Assembly (NCBI GenBank): GCA_964533945.1
Contig: CAZHPA010000003.1
Coordinates: 26,547-90,546, forward strand
Source of the DNA: CAZHPA01 sp964533945
GTDB taxonomy: Bacteria > Bacillota > Clostridia > Lachnospirales > WRBF01
Reading direction: 5' to 3'
Length of the DNA: 64,000 bases
Shown: positions 8,967 through 17,257 of the stretch, one piece after another
Numbering within the stretch: position 1 is the first letter of the stretch
How the letters are laid out: each line of letters starts with the position of its first letter
Notes under the pieces: model-generated
Told to the model about the DNA's origin: nothing
The model's input: only the letters and a program-made list of their open reading frames with translations
Databases searched by the model: none
Program-made: the position numbers and the translations under genes

Positions 8967-9806
8967 TCAACAATTAATTTCTCCATCAAAAACAAACTCT
9001 GCTCCACCTGCCATATAGACGCAATTATCGTCTTTGCTCCATTTTATATTTAAATTTCCGCCACGCAATACAAGCGTTGCTTCCCTTTTTGCAAGCCCGC
9101 ACAAAACAGCCGCAACTAAAGTTGCACAAGCACCTGTTCCGCAAGCTAACGTTTCACCAGAACCACGCTCCCAAACACGCATTTTTATTTTGTTTTCATC
9201 CAAAATAAAAGCAAATTCAGTATTTATTCTACTTGGGAAAATTTTATTGTTTTCAAAAAGAGGTCCTAGCTTTTCAATATTTAAATTATCAACATCACTT
9301 TCACTTTCCATAAAAACAACGGCATGGGGATTGCCCATTGAAACACAAGTTACTAAAAATGTTTTTCCGTCAATAGTAAGCGGTTGTTTTATAAATTTTT
9401 CCACATTAGAGCTGGCAGTAACAGGAATTTCTTTTGGAGAAAGTATAGGTTCGCCCATATTAACTTCAATAATTCCTTTTTGGGGGAAAAGCTTAATAAT
9501 TTTAATTCCTGCAAGTGTTTCAAGCGTTATTGTTGTTTTTGTTGTAAGCCCACGCTCAAATACATATTTTCCAATGCAACGGGTTGCATTGCCACACATT
9601 TGAGAGCGGCTTCCATCTGAATTATACATTTCCATTTTAAAATCGGCAACATCTGATTTTTTAATTAAAACAAGCCCATCAGAACCAATGCCAAAATGTC
9701 TGTCACTAAGTTTTATTGCAAGTTCGCTTGGGTTTTCTATTGTTTCTTCAAAGCAGTTAACATATATATAGTCGTTTCCTGCTCCTTGCATTTTTGTAAA
9801 TTTCAT
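8967..9806 (-). CDS. dapF: Diaminopimelate epimerase
   Basis: 279 residues. It converts LL- to meso-diaminopimelate by a two-cysteine mechanism. Both catalytic cysteines are present in their conserved settings: MCGNATRC (C71) and ETLACGTGACA (C222). The N-terminal MKFTKMQGAGNDYIYV is typical. Together with dapL downstream it gives the route from tetrahydrodipicolinate to meso-DAP. Confidence 0.96.
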   Translation of the reverse strand: MKFTKMQGAGNDYIYVNCFEETIENPSELAIKLSDRHFGIGSDGLVLIKKSDVADFKMEMYNSDGSRSQMCGNATRCIGKYVFERGLTTKTTITLETLAGIKIIKLFPQKGIIEVNMGEPILSPKEIPVTASSNVEKFIKQPLTIDGKTFLVTCVSMGNPHAVVFMESESDVDNLNIEKLGPLFENNKIFPSRINTEFAFILDENKIKMRVWERGSGETLACGTGACATLVAAVLCGLAKREATLVLRGGNLNIKWSKDDNCVYMAGGAEFVFDGEINC

Positions 9807-9847
9807 AAATTATTCTCCTTAATATTTTTATAGTTTTACACTAAATA

Positions 9848-9868
9848 CCGGCAACCAAAAGCTGCCGG
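9848..9868 (-). terminator. Hairpin between the 9908-10564 gene and dapF
   Basis: CCGGCA (9848-9853) pairs with TGCCGG (9863-9868). It lies after the stop of the upstream minus-strand gene and before dapF. The following T-tract is weak, so it may reduce rather than stop read-through. Confidence 0.45.
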
Positions 9869-9907
9869 ATATGGTTTGATTTTATAAAGCTTTTTCATTA
9901 TAAACTT

Positions 9908-10564
9908 TTAAGCTTTTGCCGAAGCTTCCCATTCATCGAAACCTTTCATAACTGTATCATAAGTATCCTGGCTAATTTGCGGAAGTTTGCCGCCCCATGC
10001 TTTTTCTGCTGCTTCAAAGCCTTTTTCAACAGCTTTTTTTAATGCCGGGATTTTTGAAGGGTCGCCGCCTGATATTGCCTTGGCAAAGCCTAAAATCCTC
10101 TCTGCTGTTTTTTCAACGCTGTAATAGCCGCCTTCCGCTATGTCTTCTTTAGCTTGTGCTCTTGTTTCTGCATCAATTTCAACGTATGCGTTTTTTCCAC
10201 TTTTAATTTTAAAAAGCAAGTTGTTAAATTCGTCGCTTATGCTTGCGCCGCTTGCAACTGCATTTTTCCCTGCCTGCTTTCTAACTAAGCCTTCAATTAG
10301 CTTTTTAAGCTTCGATTCGCCTGTTTTGCTTTCTCGAATCATTTGGTCTACAGCTTTTCTGTCAACAACATATTTTTCTTTTGATGTGCCTTTAGTTTCT
10401 GTAGATTTTTCGTAAACTCCTGCTGTTTCATTTCCTGTTGGGTTTGCTTTAGATGTAGTTTCATTAGTAGTTGAAGTTTTACTTGTTGAGCTTGCTGTTG
10501 TTGATGATGTTGCTGTTGAAGAAGATTGCCATGTTGCGCTTGAAGTAGTGTTATCAACGTTCAT
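9908..10564 (-). CDS. Conserved hypothetical with Ser/Thr-rich N-terminus
   Basis: About 218 residues. The first ~60 are almost entirely Ser, Thr, Ala and Asn and probably disordered. Residues ~65-218 form a helical domain (VDRKAVDQMIRESK, then EDIAEGGYYSVEKTAERILG, GGDPSKIPALKKAVEKGFE, AWGGKLPQISQDTYDTVM). I recall similar domains in clostridial hypotheticals without assigned function. There is no signal peptide. The frame extends to an ATG at 10624 without a ribosome binding site; AAGGAGTGATAAC directly precedes ATG 10564, so that start is chosen. Confidence 0.6.
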   Translation of the reverse strand: MNVDNTTSSATWQSSSTATSSTTASSTSKTSTTNETTSKANPTGNETAGVYEKSTETKGTSKEKYVVDRKAVDQMIRESKTGESKLKKLIEGLVRKQAGKNAVASGASISDEFNNLLFKIKSGKNAYVEIDAETRAQAKEDIAEGGYYSVEKTAERILGFAKAISGGDPSKIPALKKAVEKGFEAAEKAWGGKLPQISQDTYDTVMKGFDEWEASAKA

Positions 10565-10660
10565 GTTATCACTCCTTGAATTTGTATTTACTCCATTATT
10601 TCTGTTACGATTATATATCGTCATATATTATAATTTTATTTATTATAAAGTTTAAACAGT

Positions 10661-10688
10661 TTGACAATTTTAGCAAATTTAGTATAAT
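10661..10688 (+). promoter_or_regulatory. Sigma-A promoter of the ECF operon
   Basis: TTGACA (10661-10666), a 16-base spacer, TATAAT (10683-10688). Both hexamers are consensus. It lies 37 bases upstream of ecfT. Confidence 0.75.
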
Positions 10689-10725
10689 AAAAAAATAGTT
10701 ATAATTTTAAAAAAGGGTGTGGCAT

Positions 10726-11406
10726 ATGGACCCCAGAACAAAAATTATATCGCTGGCAGTATTAAGTATTATTATTTTTTCAACAAATAAATTCTTAGTT
10801 ATTTTTGGGCTATTTATTTTATTTATTGCACTTTGGAAGTTATGCAAACTTCAATTTAAAATTTTAGCTAAATATTTTACGTTTTTAATAAAAATAGTTG
10901 CATTTATTGTGCTGACCCAATCTTTTTTTTATAAAAGCCGGCTTTCGTTGGAAGGTTTTTATTTTGGGCTGTTAGTTGGGTTTAGGTTAATTACGCTAAC
11001 GGTACTTATGCCATTAGTTACATTAACTACAAAAACAAATATTTTAGCTTTAGGTTTAATTAAACTTGGGCTAAATTATAAAATTGCATATACAGCAACG
11101 GCTTCGCTTAATTTTGTACAAACGTTTACAGAAGAAATAGGCTATATAATGGAAGCGCAAAAATTAAGAGGAATTACGCAAAAAGGCACATTTATTAAAA
11201 AGCTTAAAGTATACAAATTAATTGCAATACCGCTAGTAATAGGGGCTATGTGCCGTGCAAAATCGGTTGGTGTTGCAATGGACACAAGAGCATTTGGGGC
11301 TTTTAAAACAAGAACAAGCATAGACAGCATTAAAATGACTTCAATTGACTATTTTACATTAGCTGTTGTTTTTATATTTTCGATATTGGTATTTATATTT
11401 CGCTAA
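10726..11406 (+). CDS. ecfT: ECF transporter transmembrane protein EcfT
   Basis: About 226 residues: the membrane coupling subunit of an energy-coupling-factor importer. It begins MDPRTKIISLAVLS, typical of EcfT, and carries the two coupling-helix motifs that contact the ATPases (EAQKLRGI near residue 145 and CRAKSVGVAMDTRAFG further on). A GTG at 10717 is in frame, but GGGTG (10715-10719) works better as a ribosome binding site for ATG 10726. First gene of the operon ecfT-ecfA-ecfA-S component. Confidence 0.9.
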   Translation: MDPRTKIISLAVLSIIIFSTNKFLVIFGLFILFIALWKLCKLQFKILAKYFTFLIKIVAFIVLTQSFFYKSRLSLEGFYFGLLVGFRLITLTVLMPLVTLTTKTNILALGLIKLGLNYKIAYTATASLNFVQTFTEEIGYIMEAQKLRGITQKGTFIKKLKVYKLIAIPLVIGAMCRAKSVGVAMDTRAFGAFKTRTSIDSIKMTSIDYFTLAVVFIFSILVFIFR

Positions 11407-11417
11407 AAAGCCAAAGG

Positions 11418-12266
11418 GTGATTAAACTGATTAAACTTGAAAATATATGCTATAAATATGCAAATTCTAAGCAATATGCGCTAAAAAACGTTAACTTAGA
11501 GTTTAAAAAAGGAGAAACTATTGCAATTATGGGTAAAAACGGTTCGGGTAAAACAACGCTTTGCCTAACTTTAAACGGTATAATTCCACATTCTTTTTTA
11601 GGAGAATTAACGGGAACAGTTGTTGTTAATGGAAAAAATACATATGAAACTCCCGTTTATAAGCTTTCTCAAACTGTGGCAACTGTTTTAGATGACCCAG
11701 AAACGCAACTGTTTACGCCAACAGTTCAAAATGAAGTTGCCTTTGCGCTTGAAAATTTAAATATTTGCCCAAATGAAATTAAGAACAGAATTTGTGAAGC
11801 TTTAGAAGTTGTTTCGCTTAGTAAATATGCAAATTATGCCCCAACGCTTCTTTCAGGAGGGCAAAAGCAGCGTCTGGCAATAGCTTGTGCAATTGCAATG
11901 CAATGCCCTATAATTGTTTTAGACGAGCCAACATCACAGCTTGACCCTTTGGCAACAAGAAAAGTATTTGAACTACTTGCAAAAATTAAAAGCAATTATA
12001 ATACAACAATTATAATTGCAACTCACGAAAGTGAGCAAGTTGCATATTTTGCTGATAAAATATGCCTTTTAAAAGATGGGGAAGTTTTAGCACTTGATAA
12101 ACCAAGCGTTGTTTTTAGGTTAAATGAAATAAAACCTCCTCAAGTTTCACTTCTTGCAAAATTTTTAGAAAAAAACAATGCACCACTACAAAATTTTCCA
12201 ATAACTAAAGAGGAGGCGTTTTCAGAAATTGTTGGACAATATTGCTTTAAAGGCTTTAGAAATTAA
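11418..12266 (+). CDS. ecfA: ECF transporter ATPase 1
   Basis: About 282 residues. Walker A is GKNGSGKTT (residues ~39-47), the signature is LLSGGQKQR, and Walker B is IIVLDEPTSQLDP. All are intact, so this should be the fully competent half of the ATPase pair. The start is unclear: GTG 11418 has no ribosome binding site, while AAAGGGTGAT (11413-11422) is itself a good one and would place initiation at an in-frame CTG (11427), giving MIKLENICYKY, which aligns naturally with ABC ATPase N-termini. It overlaps the next gene by 38 bases. Confidence 0.9.
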   Translation: MIKLIKLENICYKYANSKQYALKNVNLEFKKGETIAIMGKNGSGKTTLCLTLNGIIPHSFLGELTGTVVVNGKNTYETPVYKLSQTVATVLDDPETQLFTPTVQNEVAFALENLNICPNEIKNRICEALEVVSLSKYANYAPTLLSGGQKQRLAIACAIAMQCPIIVLDEPTSQLDPLATRKVFELLAKIKSNYNTTIIIATHESEQVAYFADKICLLKDGEVLALDKPSVVFRLNEIKPPQVSLLAKFLEKNNAPLQNFPITKEEAFSEIVGQYCFKGFRN

Positions 12267-13044
12267 TAATTTAACATATGTATATGAAAATGGTCATAAA
12301 GCACTTGACAACATAAACTTTAACATTGAAAAAAGCGAATTTGTTGCAGTTGTTGGGCAAAACGGTTCAGGCAAATCAACGCTTTTAAAAAATATTGTAG
12401 GATTGTTAGCGCCAACATATGGCAACATTTATATAGATGGAAGCGATGATAGAAATATATTAAATATTGCAAAAAAAATTGGCTTTGTTATGCAAAACCC
12501 AGATAGACAACTATTTTGTGATACGGTTGAAAATGAAATATATCTTGGGCTTGAAAACTTTGGGTTTTCAAAACACCAAATTAAAGAGCGGCTAGAACAA
12601 ACCATTACTTGCTTTGAGCTTGAAAGTATTAGAAAAGAGTTTCCGTTTGCGCTCCCTAAATCAAAACGCATGAAAATTGCTATTGCTTCTGTTGTTGCTA
12701 TTGGTGCTGAAATTTTAATATTAGATGAGCCAACAAGCGGGCAAGATTGTGATGGCTGCTTAATGATTATGAGCATAGTTAAAAAGCTTCATGCCGAAGG
12801 AACAACAATTATTTTTGTAACGCACAACATGGAACTTGTTGCCGAATATGCAAACAAAGTTATAGTTTTAGATGAGGGGAAGATTTTAGTTGATGGCAAT
12901 TGTAAAAAAGCTTTTGAATTTATAACACCTCCTCAAATTACACAATTAGGAATCGAACTTTCAAATGCTATGCCAATTGGTAATAAAATTTCATTAACAG
13001 TTGATGAATTGGGCACTAAAATTTTAAAAAGCTTTAAAAAATAA
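12229..13044 (+). CDS. ecfA: ECF transporter ATPase 2 with degenerate signature motif
   Basis: About 271 residues. Walker A (GQNGSGKST), the Q-loop region (MQNPDRQLFCDTVENEI) and Walker B (ILILDEPTSGQD) are intact. The ABC signature, expected as LSxGQ just after PFAL, reads PKSKRMKIAIAS, so the glycine-glutamine pair is lost. In a heterodimer with ATPase 1 this predicts one competent and one weak composite ATP site. The start is TTG 12229 inside the previous gene, with AGGAGG at 12211-12216, 12 bases upstream. Translational coupling is likely. Confidence 0.88.
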   Translation: MLDNIALKALEINNLTYVYENGHKALDNINFNIEKSEFVAVVGQNGSGKSTLLKNIVGLLAPTYGNIYIDGSDDRNILNIAKKIGFVMQNPDRQLFCDTVENEIYLGLENFGFSKHQIKERLEQTITCFELESIRKEFPFALPKSKRMKIAIASVVAIGAEILILDEPTSGQDCDGCLMIMSIVKKLHAEGTTIIFVTHNMELVAEYANKVIVLDEGKILVDGNCKKAFEFITPPQITQLGIELSNAMPIGNKISLTVDELGTKILKSFKK

Positions 13045-13086
13045 GGAAGCAAAAAACAAGAAATAGAAAATAAGGAGATAACAACT

Positions 13087-13791
13087 TTGAAGTTAGCAGA
13101 TAAAAAAATACATCTTTCAATAATAGCCGTTTTTGCCGCAATTATGGCAGCTTCCCATGCTGTTCCTGCAATTCCTTTAATAGGAGTTGGGGGAACATTT
13201 TCGGTAAGTACGGCACTATTTCCGCTTGCAGGAATTTTGTTTGGCCCAATATATGGGGCATTGTGCGCCGCAATAGCCGGCGTTATAGGGCAAATGGCAG
13301 CGCCGCATGTTGCCTGGCTTGGAGCTTTTACGTTTATAGTAGGAACAATTAACGCTTTTGCAGCAGGACTTGTAAGTCGTGGCAAATGGATATATGCCGC
13401 AACAATTTTAGCCGTTGGTACATTGCTTTGGTTTTCAAATCCAATAGGAAAATCAGTACCTCAATTTGCCATTTCGTTTTACGGTTTAGGGTTTATTGCA
13501 ATTGTTGTTGGGGGAATTTTTGCTAAAAAATGGTTCGTTTCTGATAACCCTTTTTTACAAACTATGGCAATTTTTCTATGCGCTTTTTCAGGTTTTGCAA
13601 GTACTGCATCAATTGCAAATTATTTAAGCCTTATAATATTTAAAACTCCGGCAGAAGTTTGGACTGTTTTAGCTGTTGTATCACCTATGGAACGCTGTGT
13701 TTTTGGCGTTGCAACTGCTGTTGTTGGTGTTCCGCTTTTGTCTTTATTGCCTAAAGTTGGAATATTAGTTGGCCCTAGCCTTGCTGAATAA
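13087..13791 (+). CDS. ECF transporter substrate-binding (S) component, substrate unknown
   Basis: 234 residues with about six hydrophobic segments rich in Ala and Gly. FPLAGILFGPIYGALCAAIA and the GTFSVSTALFP stretch resemble S components of ECF importers. TTG 13087 is preceded by AAGGAG at 13072-13077. It is larger than the common vitamin S components (about 180 residues), and I could not match it to the biotin, thiamine, riboflavin or folate types. It completes the operon with ecfT and the two ATPases, and the amidohydrolase 12 bases downstream may act on the imported compound. Confidence 0.75.
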   Translation: MKLADKKIHLSIIAVFAAIMAASHAVPAIPLIGVGGTFSVSTALFPLAGILFGPIYGALCAAIAGVIGQMAAPHVAWLGAFTFIVGTINAFAAGLVSRGKWIYAATILAVGTLLWFSNPIGKSVPQFAISFYGLGFIAIVVGGIFAKKWFVSDNPFLQTMAIFLCAFSGFASTASIANYLSLIIFKTPAEVWTVLAVVSPMERCVFGVATAVVGVPLLSLLPKVGILVGPSLAE

Positions 13792-13802
13792 ATAAATTAA
13801 GT

Positions 13803-14612
13803 ATGATAATTGACACCCATGTTCATGTAACACCGCCGGATATTATAAAAGATTACAAAAAAATAGGGCTTAAAGAACCATATTTTGAATTGCTTTCAAG
13901 TAGTCCTCAAAACAAGTTTGCAACTGTTGAAGACGTTATTTGTGAAATGGATAAATGCGAAGTTCATAAGTCAGTTGTATTTGGGTTTTCATTTAATGAT
14001 ATAGGACTTTGTAAATATGTTAATGATTATGTTATAAGTGAAGTTAAAAAATTTCCTGATAGATTAATTGGCTTTATGTCTATTTCACCTAATGAAAAAA
14101 ATATTGAAGATGAAATATTAAGGTGTTATGAATGCGGCTTAAAAGGCGTTGGAGAACTGTTCCCGTTTGGGCAAAACTTTGATATTGGAAGCTATGAGCA
14201 AACTAAGCGCTTTGCAACGCTTTGCGAGCAATTAAATATTCCTGTAATTGTTCATGCGAACGAACCTGTTGGACATTATTATATAGGCAAAACAAATACG
14301 CTGCTTTCATCTTTTGAAAAGTTTGTATATAACTATGAAAATTTAAAAATCGTTTTTGCACATTTTGGTGGCGGACTTTTATTTTATGAGCTTATGAAAG
14401 AAATTAGGCAAAAATTTAAAAATGTTTATTACGACACTGCTGCTTCGATTTTTCTATATGATAAAAAAATATATGATGTTGCAAAAAGCATAGGTATACT
14501 TGATAAAATTGTATTTGGAAGTGATTTTCCGCTTGTTTCTCCAAAACGGTACTTCAAAGACTTTGATTTTAGTGTTTTAAGCGAAAATACTAAAAGGTTA
14601 CTTGGCATATAG
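13803..14612 (+). CDS. Amidohydrolase 2 family metal-dependent hydrolase
   Basis: 269 residues, TIM-barrel fold. THVHVTPPD at the N-terminus gives the metal-binding HxH, IVHANEP supplies another histidine, VFAHFGGG the next, and IVFGSDFPLVSP the terminal aspartate. This is the amidohydrolase-2 pattern, which covers hydrolases and decarboxylases of cyclic or aromatic acids. The ribosome binding site is weak. Position directly behind the S component suggests a catabolic or salvage step for the transported molecule, but the substrate cannot be read from sequence. Confidence 0.8.
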   Translation: MIIDTHVHVTPPDIIKDYKKIGLKEPYFELLSSSPQNKFATVEDVICEMDKCEVHKSVVFGFSFNDIGLCKYVNDYVISEVKKFPDRLIGFMSISPNEKNIEDEILRCYECGLKGVGELFPFGQNFDIGSYEQTKRFATLCEQLNIPVIVHANEPVGHYYIGKTNTLLSSFEKFVYNYENLKIVFAHFGGGLLFYELMKEIRQKFKNVYYDTAASIFLYDKKIYDVAKSIGILDKIVFGSDFPLVSPKRYFKDFDFSVLSENTKRLLGI

Positions 14613-14630
14613 CATATAAAGGAAAGCAAA

Positions 14631-15203
14631 ATGGACATTAAGTTAAATAACATTTGTAAGAGTTATAAGGAAAATACAGTTTTAAATAATTTCAGCGCAA
14701 CAATTAAGCAATCAGGGGTAACGGCTTTTTGTGGTACTTCAGGCTGCGGCAAAACAACGCTTTTAAATATTTTAATGGGTATCGAAAAAATGGACAGAGG
14801 CAATATAGAAGGGCTTTCAAATAAAAAAATATCTGTTGTTTTCCAAGAAGATAGGCTTTTAGAATGGGATACCGTTTTAAACAACATATTATTTGTTATG
14901 AAAAAAAGAGATGCTGAATTTGCAAAACATGTGTTAAGTTCTGTTTTGCTTTCAGACTGCGCTAATTTAAAAGCTAATGAATTGAGCGGAGGTATGAAGC
15001 GGCGAGTTGCAATTGCAAGGGCTTTAGCAGTTTGCGGTAATTTGCTTGTGCTTGATGAACCGTTTTCGGGAATTGATGATAAAACTAAAATTCATATTAT
15101 GAATTTAATTAAAAACTATAGTGAAAACAATGCTGTTGCTTTTGTTAGCCATGATTTTGGCGAAATTAAATACTTAAACGCTACTGTGTATAACATGGTT
15201 TAA
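14631..15203 (+). CDS. ABC transporter ATP-binding protein, NitT/TauT-like, without partners
   Basis: 190 residues, short for an ABC ATPase. It has Walker A GTSGCGKTT, the Q-loop VFQEDRLLEWDTVLNNI (typical of the nitrate/taurine/sulfonate group), signature LSGGMKRR, Walker B LLVLDEPFSGID and the switch histidine in FVSHDF. No permease or binding protein of that type is adjacent; the previous genes are the amidohydrolase and the ECF system. It follows the amidohydrolase by 18 bases with AAAGGA, so it is probably in the same transcript. It may serve a distant permease. Confidence 0.82.
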   Translation: MDIKLNNICKSYKENTVLNNFSATIKQSGVTAFCGTSGCGKTTLLNILMGIEKMDRGNIEGLSNKKISVVFQEDRLLEWDTVLNNILFVMKKRDAEFAKHVLSSVLLSDCANLKANELSGGMKRRVAIARALAVCGNLLVLDEPFSGIDDKTKIHIMNLIKNYSENNAVAFVSHDFGEIKYLNATVYNMV

Positions 15204-15334
15204 TTCCAGAAATTACATAATATTCCTTAGTTTTAATATACAAAATTGGGTAATACTAAGCTTGTAACAAAAGCTATAAGACCAAAGCTTTAAAAACTAA
15301 AGATATTAAAAGAAATTAATGGAGGAATTAAACT

Positions 15335-17107
15335 ATGAAAAGAAAAATAATAAACACATTAGCAATGACTCTTGCAGGAGTTGTAGCTTTTGGTAACGTT
15401 GCAATGGCTATGACTACACAACAAGGAGCAACTTATTCTGAACAAGTTGCCGCATCACTTTTGGGAAGACCTGTAGTTGAAATAACACAATTTACTCAAA
15501 ATGGACAACCTATTGAGCAAATACTTCAAGCTGCAGGAAAACTTGATGAATATCGTCGCATAATAATGCAAAACAATACTAACGTTAACAACGCCAACAA
15601 CACAAGCGAACAAAAAAGAAGTATTGTTGTTGAAATGGATGAAATAAGCGGTATGGCAGAAGGTGTTGGTTTAAGAATTGTTGCAGACCTTAACGAAAAT
15701 GCAAACGACAGAGTTAAAGTTCAAGTTAGAGATGCAAACCAAGTAAATACTCCAGATAATACAAAAAGCATTATTTTAGACAGCAATAAAGGGAACGTTG
15801 ACATAACAGTAACAGACGGAAAAAATGATAATTTTTCAGCTACATCAACAAACACAACAGCTCAAAACAACACTAACATGAATAACCAAGGCGCTAATGA
15901 GTTTGGAATGAATAATCAAAATGCTAACAATTTTGGAATGAATAATCAAAATGCTAATAATTTTGGAGTAAACAATCAAAACGCTAACAATTTCGAAACA
16001 GCACAAAACAATAATCAAGGTCTTACAGCTTTTGACATGGGCAACGTAGGTAATACAGGAAACATGGGCAATATGAGCAACGCAGGAAATACAGGTAACG
16101 CAGGAAATACAGGTAACGCAGGAAATACAGGTGCAAATGCAACAGGCAGAGGCACAAATGCAACAGGTAGAGGCAATGCAGGAAATGCAGGCGCAAATAC
16201 AGCTGGTAATGCTGGTACAGCAGGTAATGCAGGAACAACTGGAACAGCAGGCGGCAGAGGTGGAAATACAGGAACTGCTGGTAATGCAGCAGGTACTACT
16301 GGAACAGCAGGCGGCAGAGGTGGAAATACAGGAACTGCTGGTACAGCAGGTACGGGCGCAACTGGAGCTACAGGCGCTGGAACAGCTGGCGGTACTGGAG
16401 CTACAGGCGCTGGAACAACTGGCGGTACTGGAGCTACAGGCGCTGGAACAGCTGGCGCAACAGGAGCTGGAGCTACTGGTGCTGGTGGAACAGGTGCTAC
16501 AGGAGCTGGCGCAACAGGAGCAGGTACTGCAGGCGGAACAGGCGGAACAGGTGCTACAGGAGCTGGAACAGCTGGAGCTACTGGTGCTGGTGGAGCAGGT
16601 GCTACAGGAGCTGGCGCTACAGGTGCCGGAACAGCTGGAGGAACAGGAGCTACTGGAGCAGGAGCAGCTGGCGGAGCAGGTGGAGCTGGAACAGCAGGCG
16701 GTGCTGGTGGTGCAGGTGCAACAGCTGGCGGAGCAGGTGGAGCTGGAACAGCAGGCGGTGCTGGTGGCGGAGCAGGTGGCGCTGGCGGTGGCGGAGCTGC
16801 AGCAGCAAACAGCACAAATGTTTTTCCTAGCGAAGCTAAAATGTTAGGTATGACACAAAGACAATTAAAACACGCTTTAGAAAGTGGCGACAGCATTTAT
16901 TCTATGATGTCTGAAGCTGGAAAACTTGATGAATATAAATCAAGCTTAGTTGTTTCAAATAAAAGAATGTTAGATAAAGCTGTTTCGCAAGGCAGATTTA
17001 GCGAAGAAGAAGCAAAAAGAATTCAAGCGCGCTATGAAGAAGAAATTCAAAATTGGGATGGCGCTGTAACACTTGAAAACTTAACAGAAGCAGCATATCA
17101 ACTATAA
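15335..17107 (+). CDS. Secreted glycine-rich repeat protein with paired terminal modules
   Basis: 590 residues. A signal peptide (about 1-26, ending NVAMAM) and a ribosome binding site (GGAGG) are clear. Residues ~35-75 contain a module ending ILQAAGKLDEYRRII; residues ~500-540 contain a related one ending MMSEAGKLDEYKSSL. Between them lie a polar region, four Asn-rich ~10-residue repeats (NNQNANNFG), GNAGNT repeats, and about 220 residues made almost only of Gly, Ala and Thr. The G-A-T order is not in a strict three-residue register, so it is not collagen-like. No family is recognised; a structural or surface-coat role is inferred from composition. It stands just before the LRR/dockerin block and has its own terminator. 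Confidence 0.75.
   Translation: MKRKIINTLAMTLAGVVAFGNVAMAMTTQQGATYSEQVAASLLGRPVVEITQFTQNGQPIEQILQAAGKLDEYRRIIMQNNTNVNNANNTSEQKRSIVVEMDEISGMAEGVGLRIVADLNENANDRVKVQVRDANQVNTPDNTKSIILDSNKGNVDITVTDGKNDNFSATSTNTTAQNNTNMNNQGANEFGMNNQNANNFGMNNQNANNFGVNNQNANNFETAQNNNQGLTAFDMGNVGNTGNMGNMSNAGNTGNAGNTGNAGNTGANATGRGTNATGRGNAGNAGANTAGNAGTAGNAGTTGTAGGRGGNTGTAGNAAGTTGTAGGRGGNTGTAGTAGTGATGATGAGTAGGTGATGAGTTGGTGATGAGTAGATGAGATGAGGTGATGAGATGAGTAGGTGGTGATGAGTAGATGAGGAGATGAGATGAGTAGGTGATGAGAAGGAGGAGTAGGAGGAGATAGGAGGAGTAGGAGGGAGGAGGGGAAAANSTNVFPSEAKMLGMTQRQLKHALESGDSIYSMMSEAGKLDEYKSSLVVSNKRMLDKAVSQGRFSEEEAKRIQARYEEEIQNWDGAVTLENLTEAAYQL
15880..16010 (+). repeat. 30-base tandem repeats encoding NNQNANNFG units
   Basis: Four imperfect copies encoding NNQ(G/N)AN(E/N)F. 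The two central copies differ by only a few bases. They lie inside the glycine-rich protein gene. Confidence 0.7.
16040..16800 (+). repeat. Low-complexity Gly/Ala/Thr-coding repeat tract
   Basis: An 18-base unit encoding GNAGNT at 16085-16135, then blocks encoding GTAGGRGGNTGTAG (two copies), then a long GAT/GAG/GGT mosaic. GC content is visibly higher than in all surrounding sequence. Frames on both strands stay open here simply because of composition. The tract is expected to vary in length between strains. Confidence 0.75.
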
Positions 17108-17144
17108 TAAATCATTCAATAATCCCACTTAAAAATTAAAATTT

Positions 17145-17186
17145 GCCTATAATATAACTGGCAAAAAGTTATATTATAGGCTTTTT
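17145..17186 (+). terminator. Strong terminator of the glycine-rich protein gene
   Basis: GCCTATAATATAACT (17145-17159) pairs perfectly with AGTTATATTATAGGC (17167-17181), followed by TTTTT. Confidence 0.9.
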
Positions 17187-17189
17187 ATG

Positions 17190-17218
17190 TTGACCAAACA
17201 GGAAATATGTACTAAAAT
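17190..17218 (+). promoter_or_regulatory. Promoter of the 898-residue LRR gene
   Basis: TTGACC (17190-17195), a 17-base spacer, TAAAAT (17213-17218). The same layout and shared spacer letters occur before the genes at 20137 and 24836. Confidence 0.65.
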
Positions 17219-17257
17219 ACTACTAGAATCAAAAACATATAAATAAGGGGGATTTTT

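Noticed and set aside
16130..16800. Collagen-like Gly-X-Y region
   Set aside because: Glycine does not keep a strict three-residue period; four-residue GAGT-type units break the register repeatedly.
16015..16896. Long proline-rich frame on the minus strand and a Gln/Leu-rich frame in another plus frame
   Set aside because: Both are produced by the repetitive Gly/Ala/Thr codons of the plus-strand gene; neither has a signal, ribosome binding site or sensible composition.
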